Of a stretch of 64,000 nt of DNA, positions 37,927-47,538 are shown one piece after another. The DNA is from Pseudomonadales bacterium (GTDB lineage: Bacteria; Pseudomonadota; Gammaproteobacteria; Pseudomonadales; Azotimanducaceae): assembly GCA_028281885.1 (NCBI GenBank), contig JANQJA010000021.1, positions 106,496 through 170,495 of the forward strand, written 5' to 3'. Positions within the stretch are counted from its first letter, which is position 1. Each line of letters opens with the position of its first letter. Below the pieces are notes generated by a model. The model did no database searches, had not been told where the DNA came from, and saw only the letters and a program-made list of their open reading frames with translations. The translations under genes were made by a program, and so were the position numbers.

Positions 37927-39429
37927 ATGGCGGACGACCATTCGACAACGGACGAAAATCAGATTATTGCCAATCGTCGGGCCAAACTTAAGGACCTGCG
38001 CCAGCAGGGTAACGCCTTTCCTAACGACTTCCATCGGTCGCATTTGGCGGCGGAACTGCATGAAGCATATGACGAGAAGACCAAAGAGGCGCTTGAAGAA
38101 ACCCACATCGATGCCGCGATTGCGGGCCGAATCATGCTGCGTCGGGGTCAGGGCAAGGCAAGCTTTCTGACACTGCAGGACGTTTCCGGTCGAATCCAGG
38201 CGTATGTCCGCCAGAATGATGTTGGCGAAGACGCCTACGCGGAGTTCAAGACCTGGGATATCGGTGACATCGTCGGCATTAGCGGCCACCTGATGAAAAC
38301 CAACACTGGCGAGTTGACCATCTGGGCAAAGCAGATACGGATGCTGACCAAGTCGCTCAGACCGCTGCCCGAAAAACATGCGGGGCTATCGGATACAGAG
38401 ACCCGGTACCGTCAACGTTATCTTGACCTGATCGTTAATCCTGAATCCCGCGAGGTGTTTCTGCGCCGCTCCAGAATTATCGATGGCATCCGACGATTTC
38501 TGACCGAGCGCCATTTTGTGGAAGTTGAGACGCCGATGATGCAGGTTACTCCGGGCGGTGCCACGGCGGCTCCCTTCATCACTCATTACAACGCGCTCGA
38601 CGTGGATATGTACCTTCGGGTTGCTCCGGAGCTGAATCTCAAGCGTCTGGTTGTTGGTGGCTTTGAGCGCGTGTTCGAGATCAACCGCAACTTTCGTAAC
38701 GAGGGGATGTCCACCAAGCACAGCCCCGAGTTCACCATGCTCGAGTTCTACTGGGCCTACGCTGACTACCAGGACCTGATGACATTGACCGAAGAGATGC
38801 TGCGGGAGGTCGCCATTGCGGTCACGGGTAGTGCGCAGTTCAGCTACAAGAACACGACGATAGATTTTGCCAGGCCGTTTCCGCGCATGACGATGGCCGA
38901 GGCGATAGTCGCCTTCAATGATGACATCACTCATGAGCAGTTACAGGATGTCGACACAACCCGCGCGCTTTGTCAGCGTTTCGGGGTTGAGCCACAGGCC
39001 TCCTGGGGGCAGGGCAAGCTGCTGCTGGAATTGTTCGAGGCGGCGGTTGAAGAGCGCATTGAACAACCGTTGTTTATCACCCAGCACCCGACAGAGGTGT
39101 CGCCCCTGGCTCGTCGTAATGACGATGAGCCGGACGTGACGGACCGGTTTGAACTCTTTGTGATGGGTAACGAGATCGCTAACGGTTTTTCCGAGCTGAA
39201 TGATGCGGAAGATCAGGCGCAGAGATTTCTTGAACAGGCCAGGGCCAAGGATGCGGGTGATGATGAGGCCATGCATTACGATGAGGACTATGTCACCGCA
39301 CTGGAATATGGGTTGCCGCCGACAGCCGGTGAAGGTGTTGGCATCGATCGCCTGGTGATGTTGCTGACGGATTCAGCGTCGATCCGGGACGTTGTTCTGT
39401 TCCCTCACATGCGGCCGAAAAGGGACTAG
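37927..39429 (+). CDS. lysS: Lysine--tRNA ligase (class II)
   Basis: 500 aa. An OB-fold anticodon-binding domain (about 60-150; [20 protein letters not shown]) precedes the class II core: motif 2 [20 protein letters not shown] and motif 3 [12 protein letters not shown]. It lies 2 bases after prfB, as in E. coli. The stop TAG (39427-39429) is formed by the first three bases of palindromic repeat copy B. Confidence 0.98.
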   Translation: MADDHSTTDENQIIANRRAKLKDLRQQGNAFPNDFHRSHLAAELHEAYDEKTKEALEETHIDAAIAGRIMLRRGQGKASFLTLQDVSGRIQAYVRQNDVGEDAYAEFKTWDIGDIVGISGHLMKTNTGELTIWAKQIRMLTKSLRPLPEKHAGLSDTETRYRQRYLDLIVNPESREVFLRRSRIIDGIRRFLTERHFVEVETPMMQVTPGGATAAPFITHYNALDVDMYLRVAPELNLKRLVVGGFERVFEINRNFRNEGMSTKHSPEFTMLEFYWAYADYQDLMTLTEEMLREVAIAVTGSAQFSYKNTTIDFARPFPRMTMAEAIVAFNDDITHEQLQDVDTTRALCQRFGVEPQASWGQGKLLLELFEAAVEERIEQPLFITQHPTEVSPLARRNDDEPDVTDRFELFVMGNEIANGFSELNDAEDQAQRFLEQARAKDAGDDEAMHYDEDYVTALEYGLPPTAGEGVGIDRLVMLLTDSASIRDVVLFPHMRPKRD

Positions 39430-39506
39430 CGCGCATATTGCACCAAATGCCTGAATCGCCTGGCGCAGACGACCAGTAAAATTGATTTGGTGCGAAATGC
39501 GCGCTA
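39427..39506. repeat. Palindromic repeat element, copy B (compact form)
   Basis: An 80-bp near-perfect palindrome. Arm 39427-39448 (TAGCGCGCATATTGCACCAA..) is complementary to arm 39485-39506 at 20 of 22 positions plus one G-T pair. The central part (CAGACGACCAGT at 39466-39477) matches copy A in the opposite orientation. It fills the space between the convergent lysS and isocitrate dehydrogenase genes: the left arm provides the lysS TAG and the right arm ends one base before the other stop. The hairpin could stop transcription from either side, but lacks long T-tracts. Confidence 0.85.
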
Positions 39507-39507
39507 G

Positions 39508-40515
39508 CTACGTCGACAGCTCCGTGATCAGGGCATTAGTGTACTCCGTGGTGCTGGCCCTGCCGCCCAGGTCCGGTGTGGTCACTTCGCCGAGCCCAAT
39601 CACATGTCGAATGGCTGCCCTGAGACGTTCGGCGGGTGCATTCATCTCCAGAAAGTCCAGCATCATGGCCGCCGCCAGCATCACGGCGGTGGGGTTGGCG
39701 ATGTTCTTGCCGGCAATATCAGGGGCACTGCCATGGACCGCTTCAAAGATGCCTCGTTCATCGCCGATGTTTGCGCCCGGTGTCAGTCCCAGTCCGCCGA
39801 CAAGGCCTGCGCACAGATCCGACAGGATGTCGCCAAACAGGTTGGTGGTCACGATGACGTCGAACCGGTGAGGGTTCATGACAAGTTGCATCGCACAGTT
39901 GTCGACGATCATCTCTTCCTTTTCGACATCCGGAAACTCCTCGGCAACTTCCCGCGCGACTTCGAGAAACAAACCGGACGTAGACTTCATGATGTTGGCC
40001 TTGTGGACCACGGTAACCTTGCGGCGCTTGAGCTGACCGGCGAGTTTAAAAGCGTGCCTGAGTATCCGCTGGCATCCGGTTCGGGTGACGACGCTGCGAA
40101 GCTCCGCCCGCTCTCCGTCGTCGCTGCGAATATGACCAACGCCTGAGTACAAGCCTTCCATGTTCTCCCGGACCACCAGAATGTCGATGTCGCTGTAGCG
40201 CATGGTCGCGCCGGGGATCGACAGTGCTGGCCTGACATTGGCGAAAAGATCGAAGTGTTGTCGCAGTGACACGTTGACGGAAGTGAATCCGCGTCCGATG
40301 GGAGTTGTGATTGGCCCCTTGAGGGTTGCCCGGGTCGATGCGATCTTGTCGAGCGTTTCCTGAGGAATCAGATCCAGCCCTTCTTTCAGAGCCTCGCCGC
40401 CGGCCAGTGCGTAGTCAAATTCCAGCCCGCAGTCGAGCACCTCAAGGACTTTGGTGGTCGCGCCGACAATATCAGGCCCGATACCGTCGCCGGGTAGTAC
40501 TGTGATCCTGGTCAT
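39508..40515 (-). CDS. Isocitrate dehydrogenase, NAD-type (isocitrate/isopropylmalate dehydrogenase family)
   Basis: 335-aa beta-decarboxylating dehydrogenase. It starts [15 protein letters not shown], has the substrate segment [19 protein letters not shown] and the Mg/cofactor region [20 protein letters not shown] ... [13 protein letters not shown]. Short length and TxxNVSLRxxxDLFANxRP resemble NAD-dependent isocitrate dehydrogenases of proteobacteria rather than LeuB (which has a different serine/leucine pocket) or the NADP E. coli Icd (416 aa). Homoisocitrate or tartrate dehydrogenase activity cannot be ruled out. It is divergent from ung with a 59-base spacer. Confidence 0.8.
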   Translation of the reverse strand: MTRITVLPGDGIGPDIVGATTKVLEVLDCGLEFDYALAGGEALKEGLDLIPQETLDKIASTRATLKGPITTPIGRGFTSVNVSLRQHFDLFANVRPALSIPGATMRYSDIDILVVRENMEGLYSGVGHIRSDDGERAELRSVVTRTGCQRILRHAFKLAGQLKRRKVTVVHKANIMKSTSGLFLEVAREVAEEFPDVEKEEMIVDNCAMQLVMNPHRFDVIVTTNLFGDILSDLCAGLVGGLGLTPGANIGDERGIFEAVHGSAPDIAGKNIANPTAVMLAAAMMLDFLEMNAPAERLRAAIRHVIGLGEVTTPDLGGRASTTEYTNALITELST

Positions 40516-40574
40516 GCTTTGATTGTAACGGTGTCCGGCCTGTTCCGCAGGGGCCGCTATGATATCTTGTGTGG

Positions 40575-41267
40575 ATGAGTAGCAATGCGATCAGGCTCGA
40601 TGAGAGCTGGCTGAATCATCTGGCGCCGGAGTTTGCCAAGCCCTACATGATGGAATTGCGCGAGTTTCTGGTGCAGCAGAAACAGGCGGGTAAGCGGATA
40701 TTCCCGGCGGGCAGCGAGTATTTCAATGCACTGGATTCGACGCCCTTCGACCAGGTCAAGGTGGTCATTCTCGGCCAGGACCCGTATCACGGGCCCGGTC
40801 AGGCGCATGGCCTGTGCTTCTCCGTACGAGAGAGTGTGTCGCCGCCACCGTCGCTGGTCAATATCTTCAAGGAGATCGAAGCGGACCTGGATTTGCCTCC
40901 AAATCATTTTCCCCATGGTTGCCTTTCTGGCTGGGCGCGCCAGGGAGTCTTGCTGCTGAACGCTGTACTGACGGTTGAACAACATCGGGCGGCTTCTCAT
41001 CAGGGGCAGGGCTGGGAGACCTTTACCGACGCTGTGATCCGTGTGCTTTCAACGGAACGAGAGCAGCTCGTGTTCATGTTGTGGGGCAGTTATGCGCAAA
41101 AAAAAGGCGCCGTAATTGATACCGCGCGGCATTGTGTCCTGAAGGCGCCGCATCCATCGCCCCTGTCAGCCCATCGTGGTTTTTTTGGCTGTCGCCATTT
41201 CTCCCAGTGCAATGATTACCTGAGTCGTCATGGCAAGGAACCGATTGACTGGTCGCGACTGGATTGA
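40575..41267 (+). CDS. ung: Uracil-DNA glycosylase (family 1)
   Basis: Removes uracil from DNA. The water-activating loop is [14 protein letters not shown] with D69, and the Leu-intercalation loop begins [13 protein letters not shown]. 230 aa from ATG 40575 (E. coli 229); a GTG at 40569 would add only two residues. No strong ribosome site is visible. The stop overlaps the ATG of the next small gene (TGATG). Confidence 0.97.
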   Translation: MSSNAIRLDESWLNHLAPEFAKPYMMELREFLVQQKQAGKRIFPAGSEYFNALDSTPFDQVKVVILGQDPYHGPGQAHGLCFSVRESVSPPPSLVNIFKEIEADLDLPPNHFPHGCLSGWARQGVLLLNAVLTVEQHRAASHQGQGWETFTDAVIRVLSTEREQLVFMLWGSYAQKKGAVIDTARHCVLKAPHPSPLSAHRGFFGCRHFSQCNDYLSRHGKEPIDWSRLD

Positions 41268-41536
41268 TGACGAAGGAGCTTCTTGTCTGCGTCAATTTCC
41301 GACCGTTTTCGGGACAGCCGTCCTGTGCGCTGCGAGGCAGTCGTGAGCTGGCCGACTGGCTGGAAAGAGAAATCGAGTGTCGATCGCTGGATGTGTCAGT
41401 GGAGCGTATTGTCTGTTTTGGCCATTGTTCTATTGGCCCCAACGTCAAGGTGAAGGGTAGCGACTTCGTCCATGAGGCAACCCGTGAGAAGCTGACCGCC
41501 GTGCTGGATGATCTGACCGCAAGCAGTGCTGGCTAG
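41267..41536 (+). CDS. Thioredoxin-like [2Fe-2S] ferredoxin family protein
   Basis: 89 aa. Four cysteines C8, C20, C50 and C54 (VCVNFRPFSGQPSC ... VCFGHCSIGPN) are spaced as in thioredoxin-like [2Fe-2S] ferredoxins (NuoE C-domain/Shethna type). It probably carries a cluster and transfers electrons; the partner is unknown. ATG 41267 overlaps the ung stop, so the two are co-expressed. Its TAG stop shares the bases CTAG with the convergent ygfZ stop. Confidence 0.75.
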   Translation: MTKELLVCVNFRPFSGQPSCALRGSRELADWLEREIECRSLDVSVERIVCFGHCSIGPNVKVKGSDFVHEATREKLTAVLDDLTASSAG

Positions 41537-42357
41537 CGCGTAATCGGGGCGAGTGTCACGCCCGGTTCTGTGACCTTCGGGACGTCTTCAGTCTTGTTTT
41601 GGACGACGGCGAGCAGGTGTCCTGCTGCTGAAGCGATCACGGTACCAATATCACGACCGCTCTCGTCATGGAGCCTGTCCCCCACCTGAAGGTTTCCTGT
41701 CCCCTGTAACAGGCGTCGACTGAGATTGCCGCGATATTGCATACGGGCGACAATTTCCTGGCCCAGATAACAACCCTTGTCAAAATCCACGCCTCCGGTC
41801 AGATGATAGTCGAACATCTGAGGGATAAATGTCTCAGCGGTTGCTGATTGAACCCAGGCTATGCCTGCTTCGATTTCTGCCCTGTTCCATTCGTTTTCCG
41901 TTTCAGGTTCGGCGCCTTCGATGGAAATCTCACTACCGGTCTGCCAGATCTCGAACCGCTCCTCAGCGCTGACGCGAACGGCAATAAAGTCCTGCTGATG
42001 GCTGACTTCTTCTTTTACAGCCGGAAAACCTGCCAGGTTGCCGATGAAGCCATAACAGCTGACCTCCTGTGAGACATCGTGCATCTCGGCTTTGGAGAAA
42101 ACGATGTATTTCTGCAGGAATTCGACGGTGGCGGGCACCAGATCGCGACTCATTCGAAGCAGTAGTCCGTCTTTTTCCCGGACGATTCGAAAACTGGTGA
42201 GCATCCGACCCTGCAGGTTGCAGATTGCGCCTATGCGACTGTGCCCGGCATCCAGGCTCTCGACATCGCAGGTCGTGTACCCTTGCAGAAAGGAGATGGC
42301 GTCGCGACCCTCGATACGAAGGAAGCCGAATTGCGGTAGCGGGATCAGTGTTGTCAT
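41533..42357 (-). CDS. ygfZ: tRNA-modifying / Fe-S repair protein YgfZ (folate-binding, GcvT-like)
   Basis: Folate-binding protein needed for activity of some Fe-S enzymes such as MiaB. The diagnostic motif is KGCYLGQEIVARMQYRG (K-G-C-Y-x-G-Q-E). The N-terminus from ATG 42357 is MTTLIPLPQFGFLRIEGRD, close to the family; upstream in-frame starts at 42369 and 42387 add 4 and 10 residues. 274 aa. It is divergent from sdhE, the same pairing as ygfZ/sdhE in E. coli. Confidence 0.92.
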   Translation of the reverse strand: MTTLIPLPQFGFLRIEGRDAISFLQGYTTCDVESLDAGHSRIGAICNLQGRMLTSFRIVREKDGLLLRMSRDLVPATVEFLQKYIVFSKAEMHDVSQEVSCYGFIGNLAGFPAVKEEVSHQQDFIAVRVSAEERFEIWQTGSEISIEGAEPETENEWNRAEIEAGIAWVQSATAETFIPQMFDYHLTGGVDFDKGCYLGQEIVARMQYRGNLSRRLLQGTGNLQVGDRLHDESGRDIGTVIASAAGHLLAVVQNKTEDVPKVTEPGVTLAPITR

Positions 42358-42427
42358 GGTCCTGATCATACTCCAAGGCCGGCCCACTCGTTATACTTTC
42401 CCGGAATGAGTCAGATACCAACGCACC

Positions 42428-42688
42428 ATGGAAGAAGATGAACTCAGTGAGGCCAGGTTACGCTGGCGCAGTCAGCGTCGGGGAATGCTGGAGCTGGACC
42501 TGGTACTCGGCAATTTCTTCGAGACCGGTTACCAGGATCTGTCCGAGCGGGAAAAACACACCTTTGTCAGATTGTTGGAGGAGACTGATTCAGACCTCTG
42601 GTCCTGGTTTAGTCGACATGCCGTTCCGGAAGATCCCGAATTTACTGAACTGGTTGAGAAAGTACTGGCTCGTGTTCAGTCTGACTGA
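42428..42688 (+). CDS. sdhE: FAD assembly factor SdhE
   Basis: 86-aa small helical protein that promotes covalent flavinylation of SdhA and FrdA. The signature RRGMLELDLVLGNF contains the RGxxE motif. It overlaps ygfX by one base. A TATACT at 42392-42397 in the ygfZ spacer may be its -10. Confidence 0.94.
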   Translation: MEEDELSEARLRWRSQRRGMLELDLVLGNFFETGYQDLSEREKHTFVRLLEETDSDLWSWFSRHAVPEDPEFTELVEKVLARVQSD

Positions 42689-43128
42689 TGCTGTCCGCTG
42701 AACGGTTCGATATCTGGCTATATCCTTCACTTGTCTATTGCCTGCTATCGGTGTTGCTGGGGGCAGCTGCGCTGGCGGCGGTCTGGTTCGCCGATCTGAG
42801 CCTGCTGTTACAGGCAGGCTTGTCCCTTGCCCTGGTGCTGACTCTGCTGGAGGCCGCTGGCCGGGATGGCGTCAGATGGGCGCCGCAATCCGTGGTTCGC
42901 CTGGCCGCAGTCGACGGACACTATCGCCTCTGGTGTCGGGATGGCAGTGTCCATGATGTGACGCTGCGTCCGCCTGTCTATGTGTTGCCCTGGTTGGTGA
43001 TATTGCAGCTTCGTTCACGTCAGGGCCGACGTTTCCATGTGCCCATCTTCTCGGATGCGGCTGCGGTGGACGCGTTTCGTCGGCTCAGGGTTTTCTTGCG
43101 GCTCGCTAACCATAGCGGGGAGGAATGA
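42688..43128 (+). CDS. ygfX: YgfX family protein (CptA-like membrane protein)
   Basis: 146 aa with two adjacent transmembrane helices (about 13-55) and a cytoplasmic beta-rich domain ([17 protein letters not shown]). YgfX is paired with sdhE across gammaproteobacteria and has been described as a toxin-like inhibitor of MreB/FtsZ in E. coli. Assignment rests on size, topology and synteny. The last 23 bases overlap the 3' end of convergent nadB. Confidence 0.82.
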   Translation: MLSAERFDIWLYPSLVYCLLSVLLGAAALAAVWFADLSLLLQAGLSLALVLTLLEAAGRDGVRWAPQSVVRLAAVDGHYRLWCRDGSVHDVTLRPPVYVLPWLVILQLRSRQGRRFHVPIFSDAAAVDAFRRLRVFLRLANHSGEE

Positions 43129-44761
43129 GTACCGTATCCCGAGGCTCTGGCAGCAGGTTTGGGTAATCCAGCGTGAAGTGCAGGCCTCGACTCTCCTTGC
43201 GCCGAATGGCGGACTGAATGATGAGATCGGCAACGACGATCAGGTTCCTGAGCTCGAGCAGATCCCGGGAAATGCGATGGTTACCGTAGTATTCGGCCAC
43301 TTCCTGCTGCAATAGCTGCACCCGTCGTCGCGCTCGCTGCAATCGTTTGTTGGAACGCACGATCCCGACGTAGTCCCACATGGAACGGCGCAGTTCTTCC
43401 CAGTTGTGAGAGATGATGACGTCCTCGTCAGAATCGGTGACCTGACTTGAATCCCAGCTCGGTATTTCGAGATCCAGGTCAGCTGTTTCGTTGTCAGCGG
43501 CGATTCGGGCGGCGGCAGCGCGCCCAAACACCATGCACTCTAGCAACGAGTTACTCGCCATCCGATTGGCGCCGTGCAGGCCGGTGAAACTGGTCTCGCC
43601 AACGGCATACAGATTCGGCACGTCGGTACGACCGGCGGTGTCGGTCACGACGCCGCCGCAGGTATAGTGTGCCGCCGGTACGATGGGCATGGGTTCCCGG
43701 GTGATGTCGATGCCGTAAGTCAGGCAACGCTCGTAGATGGTCGGAAAGTGGTTTCTGACGAACTGAGGATCCTTGTGGCTGATATCGAGATAGATACAGT
43801 CACAGCCGAGCCGCTTCATTTCATGGTCGATGGCCCGCGCCACAATGTCCCGGGGGGCGAGCTCACCCCGGGGGTCGAACCGGTCCATAAACCGGCTGCC
43901 GTCGGGCAGTACCAGGGTGGCACCTTCACCGCGAAGAGCTTCCGAGATCAGAAATGATTTTGCCCTGGGGTGGTACAGACACGTGGGATGGAATTGATTG
44001 AATTCCATGTTCGCGACTCGACAGCCAGCGCGCCAGGCCATGGCAATACCATCGCCCGAGGCAGTGTCGGGGTTACTGGTATACAGATACACCTTGCTGG
44101 CGCCGCCGGTGGCGAGCACGACGTGCCGCGCCCGAAATAATTCCACCTGGTCTGTATTCAGATTGAGTACATAGGCGCCCAGACATCGATTGCCCTGCAG
44201 TCCCACCGTGTCGGCCGTTATCAGGTCGACACCGACATAGCGTTCGAAGATCTCGACATTGGAGCGTTCGGTCAGCGTGCGCTCCAGTGCCTGGGAGATT
44301 TCCCTGCCGGTGGCGTCTGCCGCATGGATGACCCGACGATGACTGTGGCCGCCTTCCTGGGTCAGGTGAAACTCGTTTCGCTGATCGGTCTGCGACCAGC
44401 GCATATCAAACTGGACGCCCAGTTCCACCAGCCAGCTGATGACCCCGGAGCTTTGCTCGACGGTAAAGCGAACAACGTCTTCGTGACAGAGACCGGCGCC
44501 TGCTTCCAGTGTGTCGTGAATATGGGACTCGATACTGTCGTACTCATCGATCACCGCGGCTACGCCCCCCTGGGCATAGTAGGTAGATCCCTCGCTGGAC
44601 TGATCCTTACAGACCATGGCGACACTGAGATGGGGTGGCAGATTGAGTGCCAGCGTCATGCCGGCTGCACCGCTACCGAGGATCAGTACGTCATGCTGGT
44701 GGATGGCTTCGGCCAATGGCATTGCTTTCGGGTAACGGGAAGCGAAGGGTACCAGATTCAT
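43106..44761 (-). CDS. nadB: L-aspartate oxidase
   Basis: FAD enzyme making iminoaspartate for NAD synthesis. FAD motif [17 protein letters not shown], then [34 protein letters not shown] and [20 protein letters not shown] type motifs, and a C-terminal helical domain. 551 aa; the first 13 residues before [13 protein letters not shown] may be extra, with an alternative ATG at 44722. It is divergent from rpoE, the same arrangement as in E. coli. Confidence 0.95.
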   Translation of the reverse strand: MNLVPFASRYPKAMPLAEAIHQHDVLILGSGAAGMTLALNLPPHLSVAMVCKDQSSEGSTYYAQGGVAAVIDEYDSIESHIHDTLEAGAGLCHEDVVRFTVEQSSGVISWLVELGVQFDMRWSQTDQRNEFHLTQEGGHSHRRVIHAADATGREISQALERTLTERSNVEIFERYVGVDLITADTVGLQGNRCLGAYVLNLNTDQVELFRARHVVLATGGASKVYLYTSNPDTASGDGIAMAWRAGCRVANMEFNQFHPTCLYHPRAKSFLISEALRGEGATLVLPDGSRFMDRFDPRGELAPRDIVARAIDHEMKRLGCDCIYLDISHKDPQFVRNHFPTIYERCLTYGIDITREPMPIVPAAHYTCGGVVTDTAGRTDVPNLYAVGETSFTGLHGANRMASNSLLECMVFGRAAAARIAADNETADLDLEIPSWDSSQVTDSDEDVIISHNWEELRRSMWDYVGIVRSNKRLQRARRRVQLLQQEVAEYYGNHRISRDLLELRNLIVVADLIIQSAIRRKESRGLHFTLDYPNLLPEPRDTVLIPPRYG

Positions 44762-44842
44762 CAGCTTGACTGCAGTGCAGCAATTCAGTCCGGGCTAGCG
44801 GGGGCACAGCATGCGAGCTGTTATGATATCGGCCTCTCTTTA

Positions 44843-44868
44843 GAACTCTTGGCGCTGTTCATGGTCTA
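44843..44868 (+). promoter_or_regulatory. Candidate sigma-E-type autoregulatory promoter of rpoE
   Basis: GAACTC (44843-44848) and TCTA (44865-44868), 16 bases apart, resemble the sigma-E consensus GGAACTT-N16-TCTRA. The site lies about 70 bases before rpoE, where E. coli also has its autoregulated promoter. A match by inspection only. Confidence 0.45.
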
Positions 44869-44936
44869 TTACACCGACCCGGCGCCTGAACCTGGCCCTA
44901 AAAAGGGCGATTTCAACCAGCAGTAGCAGGAGTGCC

Positions 44937-45512
44937 GTGAAGGCTGAAGAAGTAACAGATCAGCAGCTTGTTGAGCGGGTCAAGCGTGGCGACAAGCGCG
45001 CTTTTGATCTGCTGGTTGTGAAGTACCAGCATAAGATAGTGGGGCTGGTCGGACGCTATATCCGGGATCAACATGAGGTGGTTGATGTTGCCCAGGAGGC
45101 ATTTATCAAGGCATACCGGGCGCTTCCCCGGTTTCGCGGCGATTCGGCCTTCTACACCTGGCTTTACCGGATTGCCATCAACACAGCCAAGAATTACCTG
45201 GTATCCAGGTCACGGCGGCCGCCGGATACCGATATTGATGTCGCCGAAGGTGAATTTCAGGACAATTCTGCGGTCTTACGAGATATTGAAAATCCGGAGA
45301 ACCGGCTCGCCACGGATCAGCTGGAGGCAGTGATATTCAAGGCGATCGAGGATCTGCCGGAAGAATTGCGGGTGGCGGTAACTTTGCGGGAGTTTGAAGG
45401 TCTCAGTTATGAGGAGATTGCCGAGGTGATGGAGTGCCCGGTGGGCACTGTAAGATCCAGGATCTTCAGGGCCAGAGAAGCGATCGAGAAACAGATCGAC
45501 TCTCTGGGATAG
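44937..45512 (+). CDS. rpoE: RNA polymerase sigma factor RpoE (AlgU/sigma-E)
   Basis: ECF sigma factor for envelope stress. 191 aa, strongly similar to E. coli RpoE: DLLVVKYQHKIVGLVGRYI, VAQEAFIKAYRALPRFRGDS, YTWLYRIAINTAKNYLV and the sigma-4 helix GLSYEEIAEVMECPVGTVRS. GTG start at 44937 with AGGAG 4 bases upstream. Heads the operon with its anti-sigma factor, rseB, rseC and degP. Confidence 0.98.
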   Translation: MKAEEVTDQQLVERVKRGDKRAFDLLVVKYQHKIVGLVGRYIRDQHEVVDVAQEAFIKAYRALPRFRGDSAFYTWLYRIAINTAKNYLVSRSRRPPDTDIDVAEGEFQDNSAVLRDIENPENRLATDQLEAVIFKAIEDLPEELRVAVTLREFEGLSYEEIAEVMECPVGTVRSRIFRAREAIEKQIDSLG

Positions 45513-45577
45513 CAGGCAAAAACCAATACAGCACGGGAACAACATTATAAAATGGCGCATATGCGAGGATATTCGGC

Positions 45578-46168
45578 GTGACAGACAACCTGAGAGAGAG
45601 CCTATCTGCTTTTATCGATGGCGAGGCAAGCGAAATCGAGGTGCATCGACTGCTTCGTCAGTATAGTGAGTCGGATGGTGGCTGGATCCGGTTTCAGCAG
45701 ATTCGTACGGTAGTCAGGGGTGAACGTACGCTTTCCCCGGAGAATCATGCGGCGCTCAGGGAAAATATCCGTGATGCGATCGCGGCGGAAGAAGTCTACG
45801 AGTCTGCGCCAGGCGCACGGCGCTTCGGCGGTGGGCAGTACGGGCGTCCGGCGGCGGCGTTCGGGGTGGCCGCCTCGCTGCTGGTGGCGGTCCTGGTGGG
45901 CTTTAATATGAACCGCAGTATTGATGGCACCGCGCCGGAAGTTGCGGCGACGTCATCTCAGCCGATCACATCTCAGCCGATCGCATCTCAGTCTGTCGAG
46001 TTGCCGATTGAGACGGTTGCGTTCGATGGCGCGGTTGCGCCGGTCGACGAATCTGAGCTGAAGGAACTCGACGAAGAAACCTTGCGTGCAGTGCGTGCCT
46101 ACCTGAACCAGCATGATCGTTCTGTCCGAATGCAGCCGGTGATCTACCAGCAGCCTGAAGGAAAATAG
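45578..46168 (+). CDS. rseA: Anti-sigma-E factor RseA (MucA)
   Basis: Inner-membrane anti-sigma factor that holds RpoE until cleaved by DegS and RseP. 196 aa: the N-terminal sigma-binding domain (ESLSAFIDGEASEIEVHRLL), a transmembrane helix at about 92-110, and a periplasmic tail ending LRAVRAYLNQHDRSVRMQPV. GTG start at 45578 with GAGGA 8 bases upstream. A 15-bp repeat (CATCTCAGCCGATCR, 45954-45991) encodes SQPI-type repeats after the helix. The periplasmic tail is the input for stress signals. Confidence 0.92.
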   Translation: MTDNLRESLSAFIDGEASEIEVHRLLRQYSESDGGWIRFQQIRTVVRGERTLSPENHAALRENIRDAIAAEEVYESAPGARRFGGGQYGRPAAAFGVAASLLVAVLVGFNMNRSIDGTAPEVAATSSQPITSQPIASQSVELPIETVAFDGAVAPVDESELKELDEETLRAVRAYLNQHDRSVRMQPVIYQQPEGK

Positions 46169-46178
46169 TTCTCCTGCC

Positions 46179-47171
46179 ATGCTCCGCTCTGTGCGCCTGC
46201 TGCCACAATTCGTAAGCCTCTTTCTGTTCCTGTTTGCCTTGTCGAGCCAGGCGTCCACCAGTGCCCCGGCCGGGGATGATGTTGATCAATGGCTTGCCAG
46301 GATGGCAGACGCGCTTCGGCACGAAAACTATGCTGGCATCTTCACGTATATGCGCGGCACGCAGTTCGATACGATTGAAGTGGTGCACGGCTATCAGTCC
46401 GGAGAAGAAGTCGAGCGGCTGCTGCATCTCAATGGTGAGAAGCGCGAGATCATCCGTCGTGGCGACGAAGTGATCTGCCGTCATGAGCACGATGGCGAGA
46501 TCGATCTGCATCATCATGTGCCGCTTGGCCCATTTAGCCATGCTTTCAATCAGAACCTGGCCGAATCCCAGTCGTTTTACGACATCGCGTTGATGGGTGA
46601 AGATCGAGTCGCTAACCGTCCGGCCGTCAAGCTGGCCATTACCCCGCGATTTGATGACCGCTGGGGCTACCGTCTGTGGCTAGACAAGCAATCGGGTCTG
46701 CTGTTGCAATCCCACCTGGTTGGTCGCGGCCGGGTGCTTGAGATCTTCCAGTTTTCCCAGATTACCATCGGCGAACCGGTGACGGCTGAAAACTTGCAGG
46801 CTTCTCTGCCCACGGATGCACCGTCGCATCGCCTGACACCGGTTGATGGGGATGCACAGAATAGTGGGCTGGCGCAAAACAATGAACAGGCGGCGCCTCA
46901 ATGGCGGGCTTCCTGGGTTCCTACCGGATTTCGTCAGGTACCGTCGCCACGTCCCAACAGGATTGTGTTCACCGACGGTATTGCCACGTTTTCGATTTTT
47001 ATAGAACGGGGCCGTTCCAACGGTCGCCCTGAATTTGGCACCCTGATGGGTGGCACTGCCGTGATTACGCGCCAGTTAAAGGGGTCCGCTGACCAGATTA
47101 CGGTTGTTGGTGAGGTACCCATCGATACTGCAAAGAAGGTCGCTGAGTCGATCGAGCCAGTCGTCTACTAG
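46179..47171 (+). CDS. rseB: Sigma-E regulatory protein RseB (MucB)
   Basis: Periplasmic protein that binds RseA and protects it from DegS, sensing lipoproteins or LPS. 330 aa with a signal peptide (LLPQFVSLFLFLFALSSQAS), an N-terminal LolA-like domain (YAGIFTYMRGTQFDTIEVVH, DRWGYRLWLDKQSGLLLQSH) and a C-terminal domain (WVPTGFRQVPSPR). The order rpoE-rseA-rseB matches E. coli and algU-mucA-mucB. Confidence 0.94.
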   Translation: MLRSVRLLPQFVSLFLFLFALSSQASTSAPAGDDVDQWLARMADALRHENYAGIFTYMRGTQFDTIEVVHGYQSGEEVERLLHLNGEKREIIRRGDEVICRHEHDGEIDLHHHVPLGPFSHAFNQNLAESQSFYDIALMGEDRVANRPAVKLAITPRFDDRWGYRLWLDKQSGLLLQSHLVGRGRVLEIFQFSQITIGEPVTAENLQASLPTDAPSHRLTPVDGDAQNSGLAQNNEQAAPQWRASWVPTGFRQVPSPRPNRIVFTDGIATFSIFIERGRSNGRPEFGTLMGGTAVITRQLKGSADQITVVGEVPIDTAKKVAESIEPVVY

Positions 47172-47181
47172 AGCATCCCGG

Positions 47182-47538
47182 ATGAAAGAGTTGAGAGGCG
47201 AGGTCATTGGATCTGACGCGGGGCAATCTGTGGTCCGGTTCGATCAGCCCTGCAAGTCACCGTGCGGCCTGTGCGGCGGACCAAAGACGATCCTGATTGA
47301 CGAGGTTTTTTCCGACGCTGCGACGATCCGGTTGCAGGACGGGACGAGCGGACGGATCCTGTGGAACTCATTGCTTAAGCCGCTGGTCGGATTTATGGCG
47401 GGTGTTTCACTGGCGGCCTGGTTGGCAATGGGTGATTTATTTGCCTTGATGCTGGGTGCAACCGGATTGCTGGCGGGAGTGACCTGGTGCAGACGTCTGC
47501 CGAGTGATGCAGTTCTGATTAGAGGGGATGATCAATGA
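47182..47538 (+). CDS. rseC: RseC/MucC family protein, short form
   Basis: 118-aa membrane protein with an N-terminal cysteine cluster (C24, C28, C31 in CKSPCGLCGG) and two transmembrane helices (about 66-84 and 86-104). RseC contributes to the SoxR-reducing system and sigma-E activity in E. coli (159 aa there), so this copy is short. ATG 47182 is chosen as it fits the family N-terminus (ELRGEVIG); an upstream start at 47104 would lie in rseB. It overlaps degP by 4 bases. Confidence 0.8.
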   Translation: MKELRGEVIGSDAGQSVVRFDQPCKSPCGLCGGPKTILIDEVFSDAATIRLQDGTSGRILWNSLLKPLVGFMAGVSLAAWLAMGDLFALMLGATGLLAGVTWCRRLPSDAVLIRGDDQ

